Below are positions 25,974 through 35,470 of a stretch of DNA of 64,000 bases, piece after piece (position 1 is the first letter of the stretch; the number at the start of each line of letters is the position of its first letter). The translations under genes and the position numbers were made by a program. The DNA is taken from contig NZ_JAIOUO010000006.1 of assembly GCF_019931195.1 (NCBI RefSeq), positions 124,001 to 188,000 on the forward strand, written 5' to 3'. This stretch comes from Marinobacter sp. F4216 (lineage in GTDB: Bacteria > Pseudomonadota > Gammaproteobacteria > Pseudomonadales > Oleiphilaceae). The notes below the pieces were generated by a model. It was not told where the DNA came from. It did no database searches and saw only the letters and a list, made by a program, of their open reading frames with translations.

Positions 25974-26489
25974 TCAGCTCGCACTCGTCGATGAACCGAG
26001 CAGCTGAATTTGCTGCCAGGTCTTGTGCAGGATCAGCGCATCGTTGGCGGCTCTGTGCACGGGGAGGCCCAGATCTGCGATCACACCCTGGCGCACCGTT
26101 GACCATTCGCGGACCTGAGCCGGGTTGAGCAGTGAGGAGATCGACTCCAGCTGAAAAGCCGGTTGTACCCGTGCGGCTTTGAACAGTCGGTGCAGCCAGA
26201 AACTGTCGAACGTCCAGGCATCACAGAACACCTGGGACGGCAGCATGCCATTGAGCTGATGAGCAACCTCGCGCACGGCGATTCCTTCGGCATCAAGCAG
26301 CGTGCGGGATATGCCATGAATGCCTTCTGCGCTCTCGGACCAGTCCTTCCACAGAACATGGGGGGTGATGAGCCAGCTATGGAGTGTGCCGTCCGGCATG
26401 CAGATTCCGACCTCGATGGGGTAGCTCGCGATCAGGTCGAGGCTGGAGGCCTCGAAATCGATGAATGCCGGGCAGGTGCTATTAATCAT
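25974..26489 (-). CDS. DnaQ-like 3'-5' exonuclease domain protein
   Basis: This 171-aa protein consists of one RNase H-fold exonuclease domain. Motif I is FIDFEASSLD (DxE near residues 11-13). A conserved GIHGIS loop and an FCDAWTFDSFWL motif II follow. The last motif is H-R-A-A-N-D (HxAxxD), which makes it a DEDDh nuclease. Similar short proteins are often annotated as exonucleases of unknown substrate. The ribosome site is weak. It is divergent from queC. Confidence 0.75.
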   Translation of the reverse strand: MINSTCPAFIDFEASSLDLIASYPIEVGICMPDGTLHSWLITPHVLWKDWSESAEGIHGISRTLLDAEGIAVREVAHQLNGMLPSQVFCDAWTFDSFWLHRLFKAARVQPAFQLESISSLLNPAQVREWSTVRQGVIADLGLPVHRAANDALILHKTWQQIQLLGSSTSAS

Positions 26490-26677
26490 TGGCTCAGTGT
26501 AGTTGATGCATTATTTTTTGGACGAGTTTACCGGTACTGGACCGGTTAGGCGAACCATGTCGGGTCCGGCGCTGTTACAATCTGTCCTTTGAATGTAAAG
26601 GCTTGATGACAACCCTGTGTTTCAGGGGGGTGGCAGTAAGCCACTGAAGTTCAACTGTTACCATATGGGGTTACCGA

Positions 26678-27343
26678 ATGACCGATTCTGTGGTCGTTAT
26701 CTATTCCGGAGGCATGGACTCCTTCACATTGCTGCACCGGGCTCGCGCCCGGGGTTACCAGGTCTATGCCCTGTCGTTCAATTACGGTCAGCGTCATGTA
26801 CGTGAGCTGGAGTGTGCCCGGTCGGTGTGCGAAGCCCTGGCAATTCCCCATAAGGTCATTGATATTCGTGCCATGGGCGAGGTCATGTCCGGATCGGCAC
26901 TGACCTATGACCGCGATGTGCCGGAAGGGCACTACGAAGAAGAGAGCATGAAGTCGACGGTGGTTCCCAACCGCAACATGATTTTGCTCTCCCTGGCCAC
27001 CGGTTACGCAGTGACAGTGGGGGCCAGCGCCGTCTGGTATGGCGCCCATGGGGGGGACCATGCCATTTATCCGGACTGTCGTCCGGAGTTTGTCGAGAAA
27101 ATGGACGCGGTATGCCGTATTGCCAACTACCAGCCGGTGGCTATTGAGGCGCCCTTCCTGCGGATGGACAAGGGCGGAATTCTTGCCGAGGGCTTGAAGC
27201 TGGGATTGGACTACGGCCAGACCTGGACCTGCTACAACGGCCGGGATAAAGCCTGTGGTGTTTGCGGTTCCTGCGTTGAGCGGCTGGAAGCCTTCTCCGT
27301 TAATGGCGTGAAAGACCCGCTGACCTATGAGGTGCAGGTCTGA
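26678..27343 (+). CDS. queC: 7-cyano-7-deazaguanine synthase (preQ0 synthase)
   Basis: This 221-aa ATP-dependent enzyme converts 7-carboxy-7-deazaguanine to preQ0 in queuosine synthesis. The PP-loop [14 protein letters not shown] is at residues 9-22. A zinc site is formed by four cysteines in [22 protein letters not shown]. The gene overlaps queE by TGATG, so substrate-producing and substrate-using enzymes are coupled. The 100-nt leader has two small hairpins but no preQ1 riboswitch that I can recognise. Confidence 0.95.
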   Translation: MTDSVVVIYSGGMDSFTLLHRARARGYQVYALSFNYGQRHVRELECARSVCEALAIPHKVIDIRAMGEVMSGSALTYDRDVPEGHYEEESMKSTVVPNRNMILLSLATGYAVTVGASAVWYGAHGGDHAIYPDCRPEFVEKMDAVCRIANYQPVAIEAPFLRMDKGGILAEGLKLGLDYGQTWTCYNGRDKACGVCGSCVERLEAFSVNGVKDPLTYEVQV

Positions 27344-27999
27344 TGTACCGGGTAAAAGAGGCGTTCTACACCCTGCAGGGCGAAGGTGCCCAGGCAGGCC
27401 GGGCGGCGGTTTTCTGTCGTTTCAGCAAGTGCAATCTCTGGACCGGAAGGGAAAAGGATCGTGCTGGTGCGGTGTGTAACTTCTGCGATACGGATTTCAT
27501 CGGCACAGACGGCCAGAATGGTGGACGGTTTGACACGCCCGAGGCACTGGCTGCCCACATTCGGAAACTCTGGCCGGACGCTCCGGGGCGTCCTTATGTT
27601 GTGTGTACTGGCGGCGAGCCCCTTCTGCAGCTGGATGAGCCGTTGATCGAGGCGTTCCATAAGGAAGGCTTCGAGGTCGGGGTGGAAACCAATGGCACAC
27701 TACCCGCTCCGGAAGGCATCGACTGGCTGTGCGTAAGTCCCAAGGCCGATGCTCCGGTGGTGATCACCACCTGTGACGAGCTGAAACTGGTGTATCCCCA
27801 GCCGCTGGCCATGCCGGAGCGGTTCCAGCACGTCCAGGCCAGCCATTACTTTCTGTCCCCCATGGCCTCACCGGCCATGCCTGAGCAGGGGGCGGACCCG
27901 GTCAAGCAAAGCAACACCCGCAAAGCGACAGAGTACTGCCTCGCCCATCCCCAGTGGCGCCTGACCCTTCAGATGCACAAGATCCTTGGCATCGACTGA
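27343..27999 (+). CDS. queE: 7-carboxy-7-deazaguanine synthase (radical SAM)
   Basis: This 218-aa radical SAM enzyme makes 7-carboxy-7-deazaguanine from 6-carboxytetrahydropterin. The cluster-binding cysteines have the unusual C30-X14-C45-X2-C48 spacing known from one QueE subgroup instead of the canonical CX3CX2C. The TLQGEG N-terminal motif and CTGGEPLLQ SAM motif are present. It overlaps queC and abuts the convergent AraC gene with no base between the two stop codons. Confidence 0.95.
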   Translation: MYRVKEAFYTLQGEGAQAGRAAVFCRFSKCNLWTGREKDRAGAVCNFCDTDFIGTDGQNGGRFDTPEALAAHIRKLWPDAPGRPYVVCTGGEPLLQLDEPLIEAFHKEGFEVGVETNGTLPAPEGIDWLCVSPKADAPVVITTCDELKLVYPQPLAMPERFQHVQASHYFLSPMASPAMPEQGADPVKQSNTRKATEYCLAHPQWRLTLQMHKILGID

Positions 28000-29070
28000 T
28001 CACAGTGCTGCCGCCACCGGATGCTGTGGTTCCCGAAGTCGGGGCTTTCTCGATTCATTGCGGTGTTGGCTGGGGCTGATGCCGGTCCAGCGCTTGAAGG
28101 CCCGGGTGAAGTTGGCGGCATCGGCGTAGCCCAGGGTCTCGGCAATCTGGCCGAGGTTCAGCCCGGTTTTCTCCAGCAGGTCGCAGGCCTGTTTCAGCCT
28201 TACCTGATCCACCAGTGCCTGGAAGCTTATGCTCTCCTCCTGGAGGCGTCGCTTGAGCGTTCGCTCGGACACGAACAGCGTGGCGGCAACCCTGGCCAGT
28301 TTGGGCGGGAAGGGGTGGCTGGTTTCAATGACCCAGCGCACCCGGCAGGCGAAACCCGCATCCTCGGTTAACTGTTTCAGAGCGACTTCGCACTGGGAGC
28401 GGGAGTCGGCAGCCAGCTGGTCGTCGCTGAACCGAATCGGTAAATCGAGCTGGGACACGGGGATGATCAGTGCATCGTCAATGGCTCCATAGATCACCGG
28501 CACGGGAATCTGCTGGCGGAAGCGGTGGATGTAGCCGGGCTCCGGACCTCTTCGCTCCATGCGACAGCCTTTCACGAGTGTGCCCGTCAGCTGGCTGCCC
28601 ATGTAGACGCAGCCATAGAGCATGGCATCCAGGATGAAGCCTTGCAGCGGACCCAGATCCCGGGCGCAGTGGACGCGGTAGATGGCGTTGTCGCCTTTGA
28701 TCAGCCGGCTTACCTCCAGCTGAGGTGCCCGAAGGGTGAGAAAGCGGGTCATCAGGTCCAGTGCTTCGGCCAGGGTCTGGCTGCTCATGACGGCCGTACC
28801 CAGGGTACCGTGCAGGGGCAGCTTCAGTTCCCTGGCGAGCATGATACCCAGACCGGGTTCGCCGCTTTCGATAATGGCCCGGGTAACAAACTCGCTGGCC
28901 TGGGACTGGCTTACCCGAAGGTCCATGGAGTTCAGCCGATGTGGGTTCAGGCCTACGCGATGTAAAAGCTCCTGCTCGTCGACGCCCAGGGTACCCAGTA
29001 ATTCGGCCAGCAGGTGCAGGTAGATAGCCGGCATCCCAAGATCCGGGGCCGTTGCTGTTGAGGTTTGCAT
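28000..29070 (-). CDS. AraC-family transcriptional regulator (OruR/ArgR-like N-terminal domain)
   Basis: This 356-aa regulator has an Arabinose_bd-type N-terminal domain (about residues 15-200) and a C-terminal AraC double helix-turn-helix (about 245-340). The latter includes VAATLFVSERTLKRRLQEES and the signature ETLGYADAANFTRAFKRWTGISPSQHR. I moved the start from the longest frame to ATG 29070 (MQTSTATA) because GAGGAC lies upstream at the right distance. No target is evident: the nearest genes are queE (convergent) and the secreted nuclease. Confidence 0.88.
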   Translation of the reverse strand: MQTSTATAPDLGMPAIYLHLLAELLGTLGVDEQELLHRVGLNPHRLNSMDLRVSQSQASEFVTRAIIESGEPGLGIMLARELKLPLHGTLGTAVMSSQTLAEALDLMTRFLTLRAPQLEVSRLIKGDNAIYRVHCARDLGPLQGFILDAMLYGCVYMGSQLTGTLVKGCRMERRGPEPGYIHRFRQQIPVPVIYGAIDDALIIPVSQLDLPIRFSDDQLAADSRSQCEVALKQLTEDAGFACRVRWVIETSHPFPPKLARVAATLFVSERTLKRRLQEESISFQALVDQVRLKQACDLLEKTGLNLGQIAETLGYADAANFTRAFKRWTGISPSQHRNESRKPRLREPQHPVAAAL

Positions 29071-29240
29071 GGTGTGTCCTCGTCCGTGAAGTTCTCTTCC
29101 AGGGTATTGCTCAACGTTTCCGATTATGGGGTATTCGTACATCTGTACCATGGCTCTGATGACGGCCATGGAAGTCTTGTCAGGCCAACTGGCCCGACAA
29201 TCCGTGCGATAAGTCTCTGTTTCAGCGTATGGTTGTGCGC

Positions 29241-30992
29241 TTAATGGAGCCCGATGTCGGTGATGACCGGGTTATGGTCTGAGGTTCGCCACGGAATGGC
29301 CGTTTTGGGATCGAGGTCACTCTGGTACCCGATGACGGGAGGTTCATCGGCGTTAATCATCCAGACCCGCGCGTCGAGAACTCTTGCTTGCAGCCCGGGG
29401 GAGGCTAGGGCGTAATCCAGCGTGCCTCTGGCGCCCTTGAACCGGAATGTATAGTAGGGGCAATGCTCCGCCGAGCAGGGATGCCGATCGTGCACCGTGC
29501 TGGTGTAGCCACGAGCGTAGAAACGCTGCAGCGGCGTTTCTCTGGCGTAGGAGTTCAGGTCACCGGTCACCAGGCTTCCGACGGTGTCATCATCCCGCTG
29601 TGTGGCCAGCCAGTCCAGCACTGCTTCTGCTTCGCGGGTTCGTCGGCTGGCGAAGCAGCCCTGGCCATCCTTCTGGTCCTGATCGGCTCCCCGGGCGCCC
29701 CCGCAGCCTTTGGATTTGAAGTGCACGGAAACCACCCGTACGCCTGGACCACCACTGAGGGGGCGGAATACCTGGGCAATGGGTGGTCGTCCCTGATTGT
29801 GGAACGGTCCTGTCGTCAGCCGCCGGGGGTTGCCAGCTGGCTGGACGCGATCGGCCCGGTACAGCAACGCTGTCCGGATGGCATCGGAGCCATCAGCGCC
29901 GGGCGTTTCCACAACGCGCCAGGCCGGTCCTAACGCGCTGGCCAGTTCCCTGACCGAGCTGTTCGCGCCGTAGCCGTCGTTCTCCAGCTCGGCGAGCGAG
30001 AGAATGTCCGGGTCCGGTTCGGTCAGCGCGTTGACCAGGCGACGTTGTTGTTCCTCAAAGTCCTTGTTTGAGCGGGCGCCTCGGGAAGCAGGAAATCCAT
30101 CGCCCTTGCCGTTGCCGTTGCCGTTAAACAGATTGCCCAGATTCATGGTCATTACACGGATGTGAGGCGACCGTAGGCGTTCGGGGGCGGGTGTTCGCGG
30201 GTTTGTTTTCTGGAAGTCGGGAGCGCTGTCCGGCTGTAGCCGCCATTCCCCGAACCGAAAATCCAGCACACCGGACAACCCCGCTACCTGATCGCCCGCC
30301 CGGATCGTCTGTGTGGTCGATAACCCGCCTGGCGGCCAGGGAATTGGTCGGGGATGCTCGGTTGCCCGACCATCGTCGAGAACCAGGCGCTGGGCGTTGC
30401 CTTTGGTGGCGGCGTCCGGGGTGGAAACTTCCGTGGGGATGATCCCGTCAGCGGCGGCCAGAGCAAGTGTGCCGTAACGAGCGAGCTGGTAGTTATCGAC
30501 CACCACCAGCGGGGTATCGAGCCTGATGCGCATGTTCTCCAGCGCTTCCGGTGGCGTGCTCCAGGGGTGCGTTACCGTGATGGCTTCCGGCAGGAGTTCC
30601 TTGCCGCAGTTGCTCAGCTGCTTTACCCCCACCAGTTCGGTGAGTCCGTGGTATTCCTTAACGGAGGCGGTAATTCTCAGGCGGTCGCCTGCTCTGCCCC
30701 CTTTACGTTGGGTGTAAACGAAGATGGCTTCAGAGGTCCCGGGGTCTCCATCGGTTTGATGGTCCGCCTGCTGAAGGTAAAAGCCTCGCCAGCCACCGGT
30801 CATCCGCGAGTCCAGGGTGAGTATCCCTTCCACCGTTACCGTTTGGCCAGCCAGGGGCGAGCTGGGGCCTGAGCCCTGAATCTCGGAAATGGGCGTGGCC
30901 GGTGCGCCGCACTCACTGGCGACCGACCCGATGGGGATAAGGAGGAGCAGAGCCGCAGAAAGTGTTCGTCGGAACACGGGAGGCAGGCTCAA
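29241..30992 (-). CDS. Secreted ExeM/NucH-type endonuclease
   Basis: This 583-aa protein has an N-terminal signal peptide (RRTLSAALLLLIPIGSVAS) and an OB-fold-like segment (about 30-130, with GWRGFYLQQADHQTDGDPGTSEAIFVYT). The C-terminal endonuclease/exonuclease/phosphatase domain (about 275-583) has IRVMTMNLGNLFNG, LAELENDGYG, GDLNSYARETPL and TSDHNPVITDI. This is the architecture of extracellular DNases used for DNA scavenging or biofilm remodelling. The only start near the signal peptide is TTG at 30992 (or an in-frame GTG five codons later). That lies 9 nt after the WYL regulator stop, so both form one operon. Confidence 0.88.
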   Translation of the reverse strand: MSLPPVFRRTLSAALLLLIPIGSVASECGAPATPISEIQGSGPSSPLAGQTVTVEGILTLDSRMTGGWRGFYLQQADHQTDGDPGTSEAIFVYTQRKGGRAGDRLRITASVKEYHGLTELVGVKQLSNCGKELLPEAITVTHPWSTPPEALENMRIRLDTPLVVVDNYQLARYGTLALAAADGIIPTEVSTPDAATKGNAQRLVLDDGRATEHPRPIPWPPGGLSTTQTIRAGDQVAGLSGVLDFRFGEWRLQPDSAPDFQKTNPRTPAPERLRSPHIRVMTMNLGNLFNGNGNGKGDGFPASRGARSNKDFEEQQRRLVNALTEPDPDILSLAELENDGYGANSSVRELASALGPAWRVVETPGADGSDAIRTALLYRADRVQPAGNPRRLTTGPFHNQGRPPIAQVFRPLSGGPGVRVVSVHFKSKGCGGARGADQDQKDGQGCFASRRTREAEAVLDWLATQRDDDTVGSLVTGDLNSYARETPLQRFYARGYTSTVHDRHPCSAEHCPYYTFRFKGARGTLDYALASPGLQARVLDARVWMINADEPPVIGYQSDLDPKTAIPWRTSDHNPVITDIGLH

Positions 30993-31001
30993 ACCGGTGT
31001 T

Positions 31002-31904
31002 CTAGCTAAGGCCGGCAACGGCCTTGAGTGCACGCTCGCGCCGGCTGCCAAAGCCGAGTTGGTCCGGGTTAACCAGTTCCAGCTGCTGCACCAGGGGGTC
31101 GGGGTGTTGGCTGTCCAGCGTAATGCCCAACGCGGACAGTGTATACGCCGCCAGCGCTGCGCGGGTGCGGATGTGCAGGTGCCCGTGTTCCATGCCGTAA
31201 TCCCGGGCAATGATCTGCTGCTGGGCTTCGCTGAGGCGCTGGTCAGGCACCAGGTCCATGGTGACCTCTCGATTCCAGTCCTCGTCTTGCTGGCTGCTCT
31301 GTTTGGCCCGCTGACGCAGGGCTTCCGGTGGCCGTACGAAGCGGTGGAGAGCGAAGTCCCGGAACTCCCGGTTGGCGTGACACCAGGCCCGCACATGCCA
31401 GCTGTTTCCGATGCAAACGACGGTATGGGGTTCGAGGAAGCTTTCTACCGGTTCCGGCCGGCTTAGGGACAGATAGCTGGCCTTCAGCTGGCGGCCATGA
31501 CGGGTGGCATAAATGACTGCCCGCATGGTTTCAGGTTCAATCACCCGGCCCGGCACTTGCAGTATGGTACTTTCCGGGAGGGTGATATTCAGCGATTCAA
31601 AGGTGCTGCTCAGGGTTTGCTGACGCGCCAGCAGGTCAAAGTATTCATTGACGGTGCCATGAGTGACCACCGGCCGGAACTGGTCAGACGGAACGTAACC
31701 TTTGAGGTGGCGGTCGTACTCCAGATTATCCGGTGCCAGTTCTCGCAGGTAGGTGTTGATGTCCTTGGAGGCCTGCTGGCGGCCGATGCCAAAGCTATGA
31801 CAGATATGGTTCGTGGTTAGACGACCTTCCCACAGGGCAATGGTTTCAATCAGTCGATAGCGAAGCAGCAAATCCCAGCGGATGGGCCAGTCCGTCTTTT
31901 TCAT
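31002..31904 (-). CDS. WYL-domain transcriptional regulator
   Basis: The N-terminus of this 300-aa protein is a winged helix-turn-helix (FGIGRQQASKDINTYLREL, about 38-56). The middle is a WYL domain (about 120-195) with RAVIYATRHGRQLKASYLSLSRP, an EPHTVV turn and IGNSWHVRAWCHANREFRDFALHRF. The C-terminal extension is WCX-like. This layout resembles BrxR/CapW-like repressors, but no defence genes are nearby. It is the first gene of a two-gene unit with the secreted nuclease, and divergent from an MFS exporter across 268 bp. That gap is AT-richer than its surroundings and holds no operator I could define. Confidence 0.85.
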   Translation of the reverse strand: MKKTDWPIRWDLLLRYRLIETIALWEGRLTTNHICHSFGIGRQQASKDINTYLRELAPDNLEYDRHLKGYVPSDQFRPVVTHGTVNEYFDLLARQQTLSSTFESLNITLPESTILQVPGRVIEPETMRAVIYATRHGRQLKASYLSLSRPEPVESFLEPHTVVCIGNSWHVRAWCHANREFRDFALHRFVRPPEALRQRAKQSSQQDEDWNREVTMDLVPDQRLSEAQQQIIARDYGMEHGHLHIRTRAALAAYTLSALGITLDSQHPDPLVQQLELVNPDQLGFGSRRERALKAVAGLS

Positions 31905-32172
31905 AACCAGGCGCTCAAGGGTTGAGAATGGATATCTGTTTTCATGTTACCCGCTATAACAAAACCGGTGTGTTACGTGACCTTAATGTAAAACAGTGTT
32001 AAATGCACTGGTGGCGGTCGCTGCAGGCCGATTTGTAAGAATTGCCGAGATATCTCGGGAACTGCTTAGTAGGTAGTCAGGTACAGATATGAATTACAAT
32101 ATTGTCCTTAAATCAGTATCTTAAAGCCACCTTTTCCTCGCCGTCCCCGCGGTATGCCCGGAGTCTTCGGTT

Positions 32173-33462
32173 ATGACCCGAATGGTCGCCTCCCTGTCTG
32201 CCCTGATCATCAGCATCGTCCTGCTGGTCAGTGGCAATGCCTTTCTGATGACGCTTTTGGGCATTCGCCTTAGCTTTGAGCAGGTCTCTCCGGACGTTAT
32301 CGGCTGGATCCTGGTCTGTTACTCGATCGGCTTTGTACTCGGCACCCTGTACGTTCACACCATCATTGAACGGGTAGGCCATATCCGGGCGTTTGCCGCC
32401 TTTGCTGCGGTCGCAGCGGTGGTTGCGCTCCTGTACCCCATGGTTATCTATGAGCCTGTGTGGGGCCTGTTCCGGGCTCTGTCCGGGTTCAGTGTTGCAG
32501 GTGTTCTGGTGGTGATCGAAAGCTGGTTTTCCAGCCGGGCAACCAATGAAAACCGCGGCGCTCTGTTTGCGGTGTACCAGATTGTCTTTTATCTCTCGGC
32601 GGCCGGTGGCCAGTTGCTGGTAAATGTCAGCGATCCCGCCAACTTCATGCCCTTCTCGCTGGCCGCTATTCTGCTCACGTTGGCTCTGGTGCCCCTGGCC
32701 CTCACCCGAATGGAGGCGCCCATCATCGAGCAGGTACACCGTATTTCGATATTCACCCTCGCGCGGGAGTCCTTCTCCGGCGTGGCCGGGGCGTTGATTT
32801 GCGGGGTACTGGTGGGCGGTTTCTACGCGCTTGGTCCGGTGTACGCCACACTGACTGGACTGGATGTGGCCAAGACCTCCAGCTTCATGGCCAGCGCCAT
32901 TGTGGCAGCCATGATCGTTGCCTGGCCACTGGGTCGGCTTTGTGACCACTTCGATCGTCGTCGGGTCATGTTCTGGGTGGCGATGACGGCTGCTGGCTCT
33001 GCCGGGGTGGTGGCCTACTTCGGGGCGGCCAATTTCTGGCTGCTCACTTTTGCGGTTGGGCTGATGATCGGGCTGTCGGCTGCTCTCTACCCCATTGCCG
33101 TTGCCATCACGAACGACCGCATGGAAAGCAACCGGATCGTCGCTGCCAGCGCCACCCTATTGCTGAGTTATGGCGTGGGCAGCGTGATTGGCCCTGTAGT
33201 GATGGCAGAGCTGATCAACGTACTGGGGCCGGCTGGCCTGTTTATGGGCAATGCCGGGTTCCTGTTCTTGCTGTGTGTGATCACCAGCTATCGGATCAGT
33301 CATACCGAAGACGTGCCCGTGGAAGCGCAGGAGCACTATGTGCCGGCCATGCCGGAAACATCGCCGGTGCTCACCGAGATGGATCCGCGGAACACCGAAT
33401 TTCACGAATCCCATGAGGTCGAGGAGCTTAAACTGCAGGAGCAACGGCAGGAGAGCCCGTAG
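32173..33462 (+). CDS. MFS transporter (YcaD-like)
   Basis: This 429-aa protein has twelve predicted transmembrane helices in two sets of six and an acidic C-terminal tail of about 60 residues. The motif ESWFSSRATNENRGALFAVYQI after helix 4 and a GRLCDHFDRRRVM loop between helices 8 and 9 match the YcaD subgroup of unknown substrate. GGAG lies 10 nt before the ATG. It faces the WYL regulator. Confidence 0.85.
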   Translation: MTRMVASLSALIISIVLLVSGNAFLMTLLGIRLSFEQVSPDVIGWILVCYSIGFVLGTLYVHTIIERVGHIRAFAAFAAVAAVVALLYPMVIYEPVWGLFRALSGFSVAGVLVVIESWFSSRATNENRGALFAVYQIVFYLSAAGGQLLVNVSDPANFMPFSLAAILLTLALVPLALTRMEAPIIEQVHRISIFTLARESFSGVAGALICGVLVGGFYALGPVYATLTGLDVAKTSSFMASAIVAAMIVAWPLGRLCDHFDRRRVMFWVAMTAAGSAGVVAYFGAANFWLLTFAVGLMIGLSAALYPIAVAITNDRMESNRIVAASATLLLSYGVGSVIGPVVMAELINVLGPAGLFMGNAGFLFLLCVITSYRISHTEDVPVEAQEHYVPAMPETSPVLTEMDPRNTEFHESHEVEELKLQEQRQESP

Positions 33463-33499
33463 CACGACAGGCTGGATTGTTCGTTGTTGAACTTGTCTT

Positions 33500-33538
33500 T
33501 ATCGGAATGATTAGCATACTATTATTGGCCTTCCGATA
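33500..33538. promoter_or_regulatory. Candidate MarR operator (inverted repeat)
   Basis: TATCGGAA (33500-33507) and TTCCGATA (33531-33538) are perfect 8-bp inverted repeats with centres 31 bp apart (three turns). They flank an AT-rich core TTAGCATACTA. The position, 80-120 bp before the MarR start, suits an autoregulated repressor/efflux operon. Confidence 0.45.
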
Positions 33539-33618
33539 TGGTGAGTATGTGGGTGCTTTTAGGGCCCCATGCGGTGTTCGGCGGACCCCATGTCTGCCTT
33601 AATGATGGAGTTTACGCC

Positions 33619-34044
33619 ATGAAAGACCAATTCCCCTTTGCCGTGGCCCGGGTAACCCGCCGCTGGCGCAAGATGCTCGATGAGCGCCTTAAGGACCTCG
33701 GCGTAACCCAGGCCCGATGGAGCACCATGGTGTACCTGTCCAAGGGCGGTGAAGGACTGACCCAGCGAGAGTTGGCGTCCCTGATGGCGATTGAAAATCC
33801 CACCCTCGTTCGGCTGCTGGACAGCCTGGAACAGCAGGATCTGATTGAGCGTCGCCCCTGCCCGAGCGATCGCCGTGCCCGTCGCCTTTATCTCACCAAG
33901 GCTGGTCGAGATTTTATGGATGAACTGTCCGAACGCGCTGAAAAGCTTCGGGAAGACATGCTGGAAGGCATCAGCGACGAGGACATCGAGTGCACTGTCA
34001 GGGTGTTTCACAAGATCCTGGAAAACGCTGAAAAGCAGAAATAA
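33619..34044 (+). CDS. MarR-family transcriptional repressor
   Basis: This 141-aa winged-helix regulator has the SlyA/MarR layout: a dimerisation helix (FAVARVTRRWRKMLDERL), recognition region TQRELASLMAIENPTLVRLLDSLEQQDLIERRP and wing DRRARRLYLTKAG. GGAG lies 8 nt before the chosen ATG; the longer frame would begin inside the operator. The MFS exporter follows after 3 nt, so it is very likely the target. Confidence 0.9.
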   Translation: MKDQFPFAVARVTRRWRKMLDERLKDLGVTQARWSTMVYLSKGGEGLTQRELASLMAIENPTLVRLLDSLEQQDLIERRPCPSDRRARRLYLTKAGRDFMDELSERAEKLREDMLEGISDEDIECTVRVFHKILENAEKQK

Positions 34045-34047
34045 GCC

Positions 34048-35439
34048 TTGAGCGAGCAAACCGTTGATGGCCTCATAGCCCGCTACGGTTCCCGCTGGCG
34101 CTGGCTGGCGGTAGCGACAGTCATGTTGGGCACCATGGCTTCGGTGCTCAGCGCCACCGTGGTGAACGTGGCCCTGCACGACATCATGCTGGAGTTTGGT
34201 ATCCGTCAGGGCCAGGTGCACTGGCTGGCTACCGGTTTCATTGCGGCCATGACCACCACCATGCTCGCCTCCGCCTGGTTGCTGGATCACCTGGGGATCC
34301 GGAAAACCCTCGCCAGCGCCATGTTCCTGTTTGCCGTCATTTCCGTGGCCGGCGGCTTCGCCGTGTCACCGGATCAGCTGATTGCTGCCCGTGTGGCGCA
34401 GGGCGCGATGGCCGGCCTGATGCAGCCCATGGGCATGTACCTGGTGTTCCGGATTTTTCCCCGGGATCAGCGGGGGCGCGCCATGGGCATTTATGGCATG
34501 GGGGTGATCCTTGCGCCGGCGCTTGGCCCGGTTCTGGGTGGTTTCCTCGTCGATCAGCTGAGCTGGCGCTTCGTGATGTTTGCACCTGCGCCAGTCACCC
34601 TGCTGGGTGTGTTCATGGCCTGGCGTTTTCTTCCGTTGCCCGAGGGGCGCCCCGAATCCTACCGGTTCGATCTGACTGGTCTTGCACTGCTGGGCACAAC
34701 CCTCGGGGTGACTCTGGATACCCTCAACCGCTTGCAGGATCTGGCCGGCCAGGAGTGGAGAGTGGTGGCCGGGGCGCTGGTCTCCGCGACATTGCTGGTC
34801 TGCTTTGTGGCCCATGAGCGCCGCACGCCTCACCCCCTGGCTCGTCTGACCTTGCTGAAACAACCGGTATTCCTGTGTGCCAATCTTGGTGCGCTGGCGT
34901 TGGGGCTGGCCCTGTTCGGCTCTACCTATCTGATCCCCCTGTTTGTGCAGACGGCGCTGGGCTTCTCGGCCACGGAAGCCGGCTTGCTGATGCTGCCGGC
35001 CGGGGTGGTGCTTGGCATCACGTTTCCAATCGCTGGCCGACTGGCCGACAGGCAGAGCGCCCGTCGGCTGGTCATCATCGGTATCGGCCTGTTTGCCAGC
35101 TCGGCGGTTCTGTTTGCCTTGTCGGATCTGGAGCTGGCGTTCTTCTGGCTGGCCTTCTGGGCCGTTCTCGGGCGGGTCGGCATTGGTTTCATGTTGCCGG
35201 CACTGTCTACCGGAGCCCTGAATCCCCTGCCTCCTGAGCAACTGGGTGCCGGTTCCAGCACCATCAACTTTACCCGTCAGCTGGGCGGTGCCCTGGGGGT
35301 CAATATGGTGGCCCTCACCATTGAATTCGGGGAGCACAGCGGTGGTGTGCCGACGTTGACGGCGTTCCACTCGGCCTGGTGGTTGGTGGCCATCTTTGTC
35401 GCCCTGGCGGTGATTCCGGTGTGGAAAATGCGGGACTAG
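34048..35439 (+). CDS. DHA2-family (EmrB-like) MFS drug exporter
   Basis: This 463-aa protein has 14 predicted transmembrane helices, the DHA2 number. Motifs are ASVLSATVVNVALHDI in helix 1, LATGFIAAMTTTMLASAWLLDHLGIRK (motif A loop) and GVILAPALGPVLGGFLVDQLSWR (motif C). It starts with TTG 3 nt after the marR stop and has only a weak ribosome site, so translation probably depends on coupling. No HlyD/EmrA adaptor gene accompanies it. It probably exports a toxic organic compound under MarR control. Confidence 0.88.
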   Translation: MSEQTVDGLIARYGSRWRWLAVATVMLGTMASVLSATVVNVALHDIMLEFGIRQGQVHWLATGFIAAMTTTMLASAWLLDHLGIRKTLASAMFLFAVISVAGGFAVSPDQLIAARVAQGAMAGLMQPMGMYLVFRIFPRDQRGRAMGIYGMGVILAPALGPVLGGFLVDQLSWRFVMFAPAPVTLLGVFMAWRFLPLPEGRPESYRFDLTGLALLGTTLGVTLDTLNRLQDLAGQEWRVVAGALVSATLLVCFVAHERRTPHPLARLTLLKQPVFLCANLGALALGLALFGSTYLIPLFVQTALGFSATEAGLLMLPAGVVLGITFPIAGRLADRQSARRLVIIGIGLFASSAVLFALSDLELAFFWLAFWAVLGRVGIGFMLPALSTGALNPLPPEQLGAGSSTINFTRQLGGALGVNMVALTIEFGEHSGGVPTLTAFHSAWWLVAIFVALAVIPVWKMRD

Positions 35440-35470
35440 TTGCGTGCCGGTGACGCAGTGGTTAAAATTT

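Noticed and set aside
25703..25984. 93-aa minus-strand frame in the gene-free island
   Set aside because: It has no ribosome site, runs through the perfect terminator stem and has no protein-like composition.
26580..26677. preQ1 riboswitch upstream of queC
   Set aside because: Two small hairpins (26613-26627 and 26630-26644) are present, but neither the preQ1-I loop nor a type II/III arrangement can be matched, and queC-queE acts upstream of preQ1.
31002..31904. Phage-defence island marked by a BrxR/CapW-like WYL regulator
   Set aside because: No BREX, CBASS, restriction or other defence genes lie within the window on either side; the partner is a secreted nuclease with a signal peptide.
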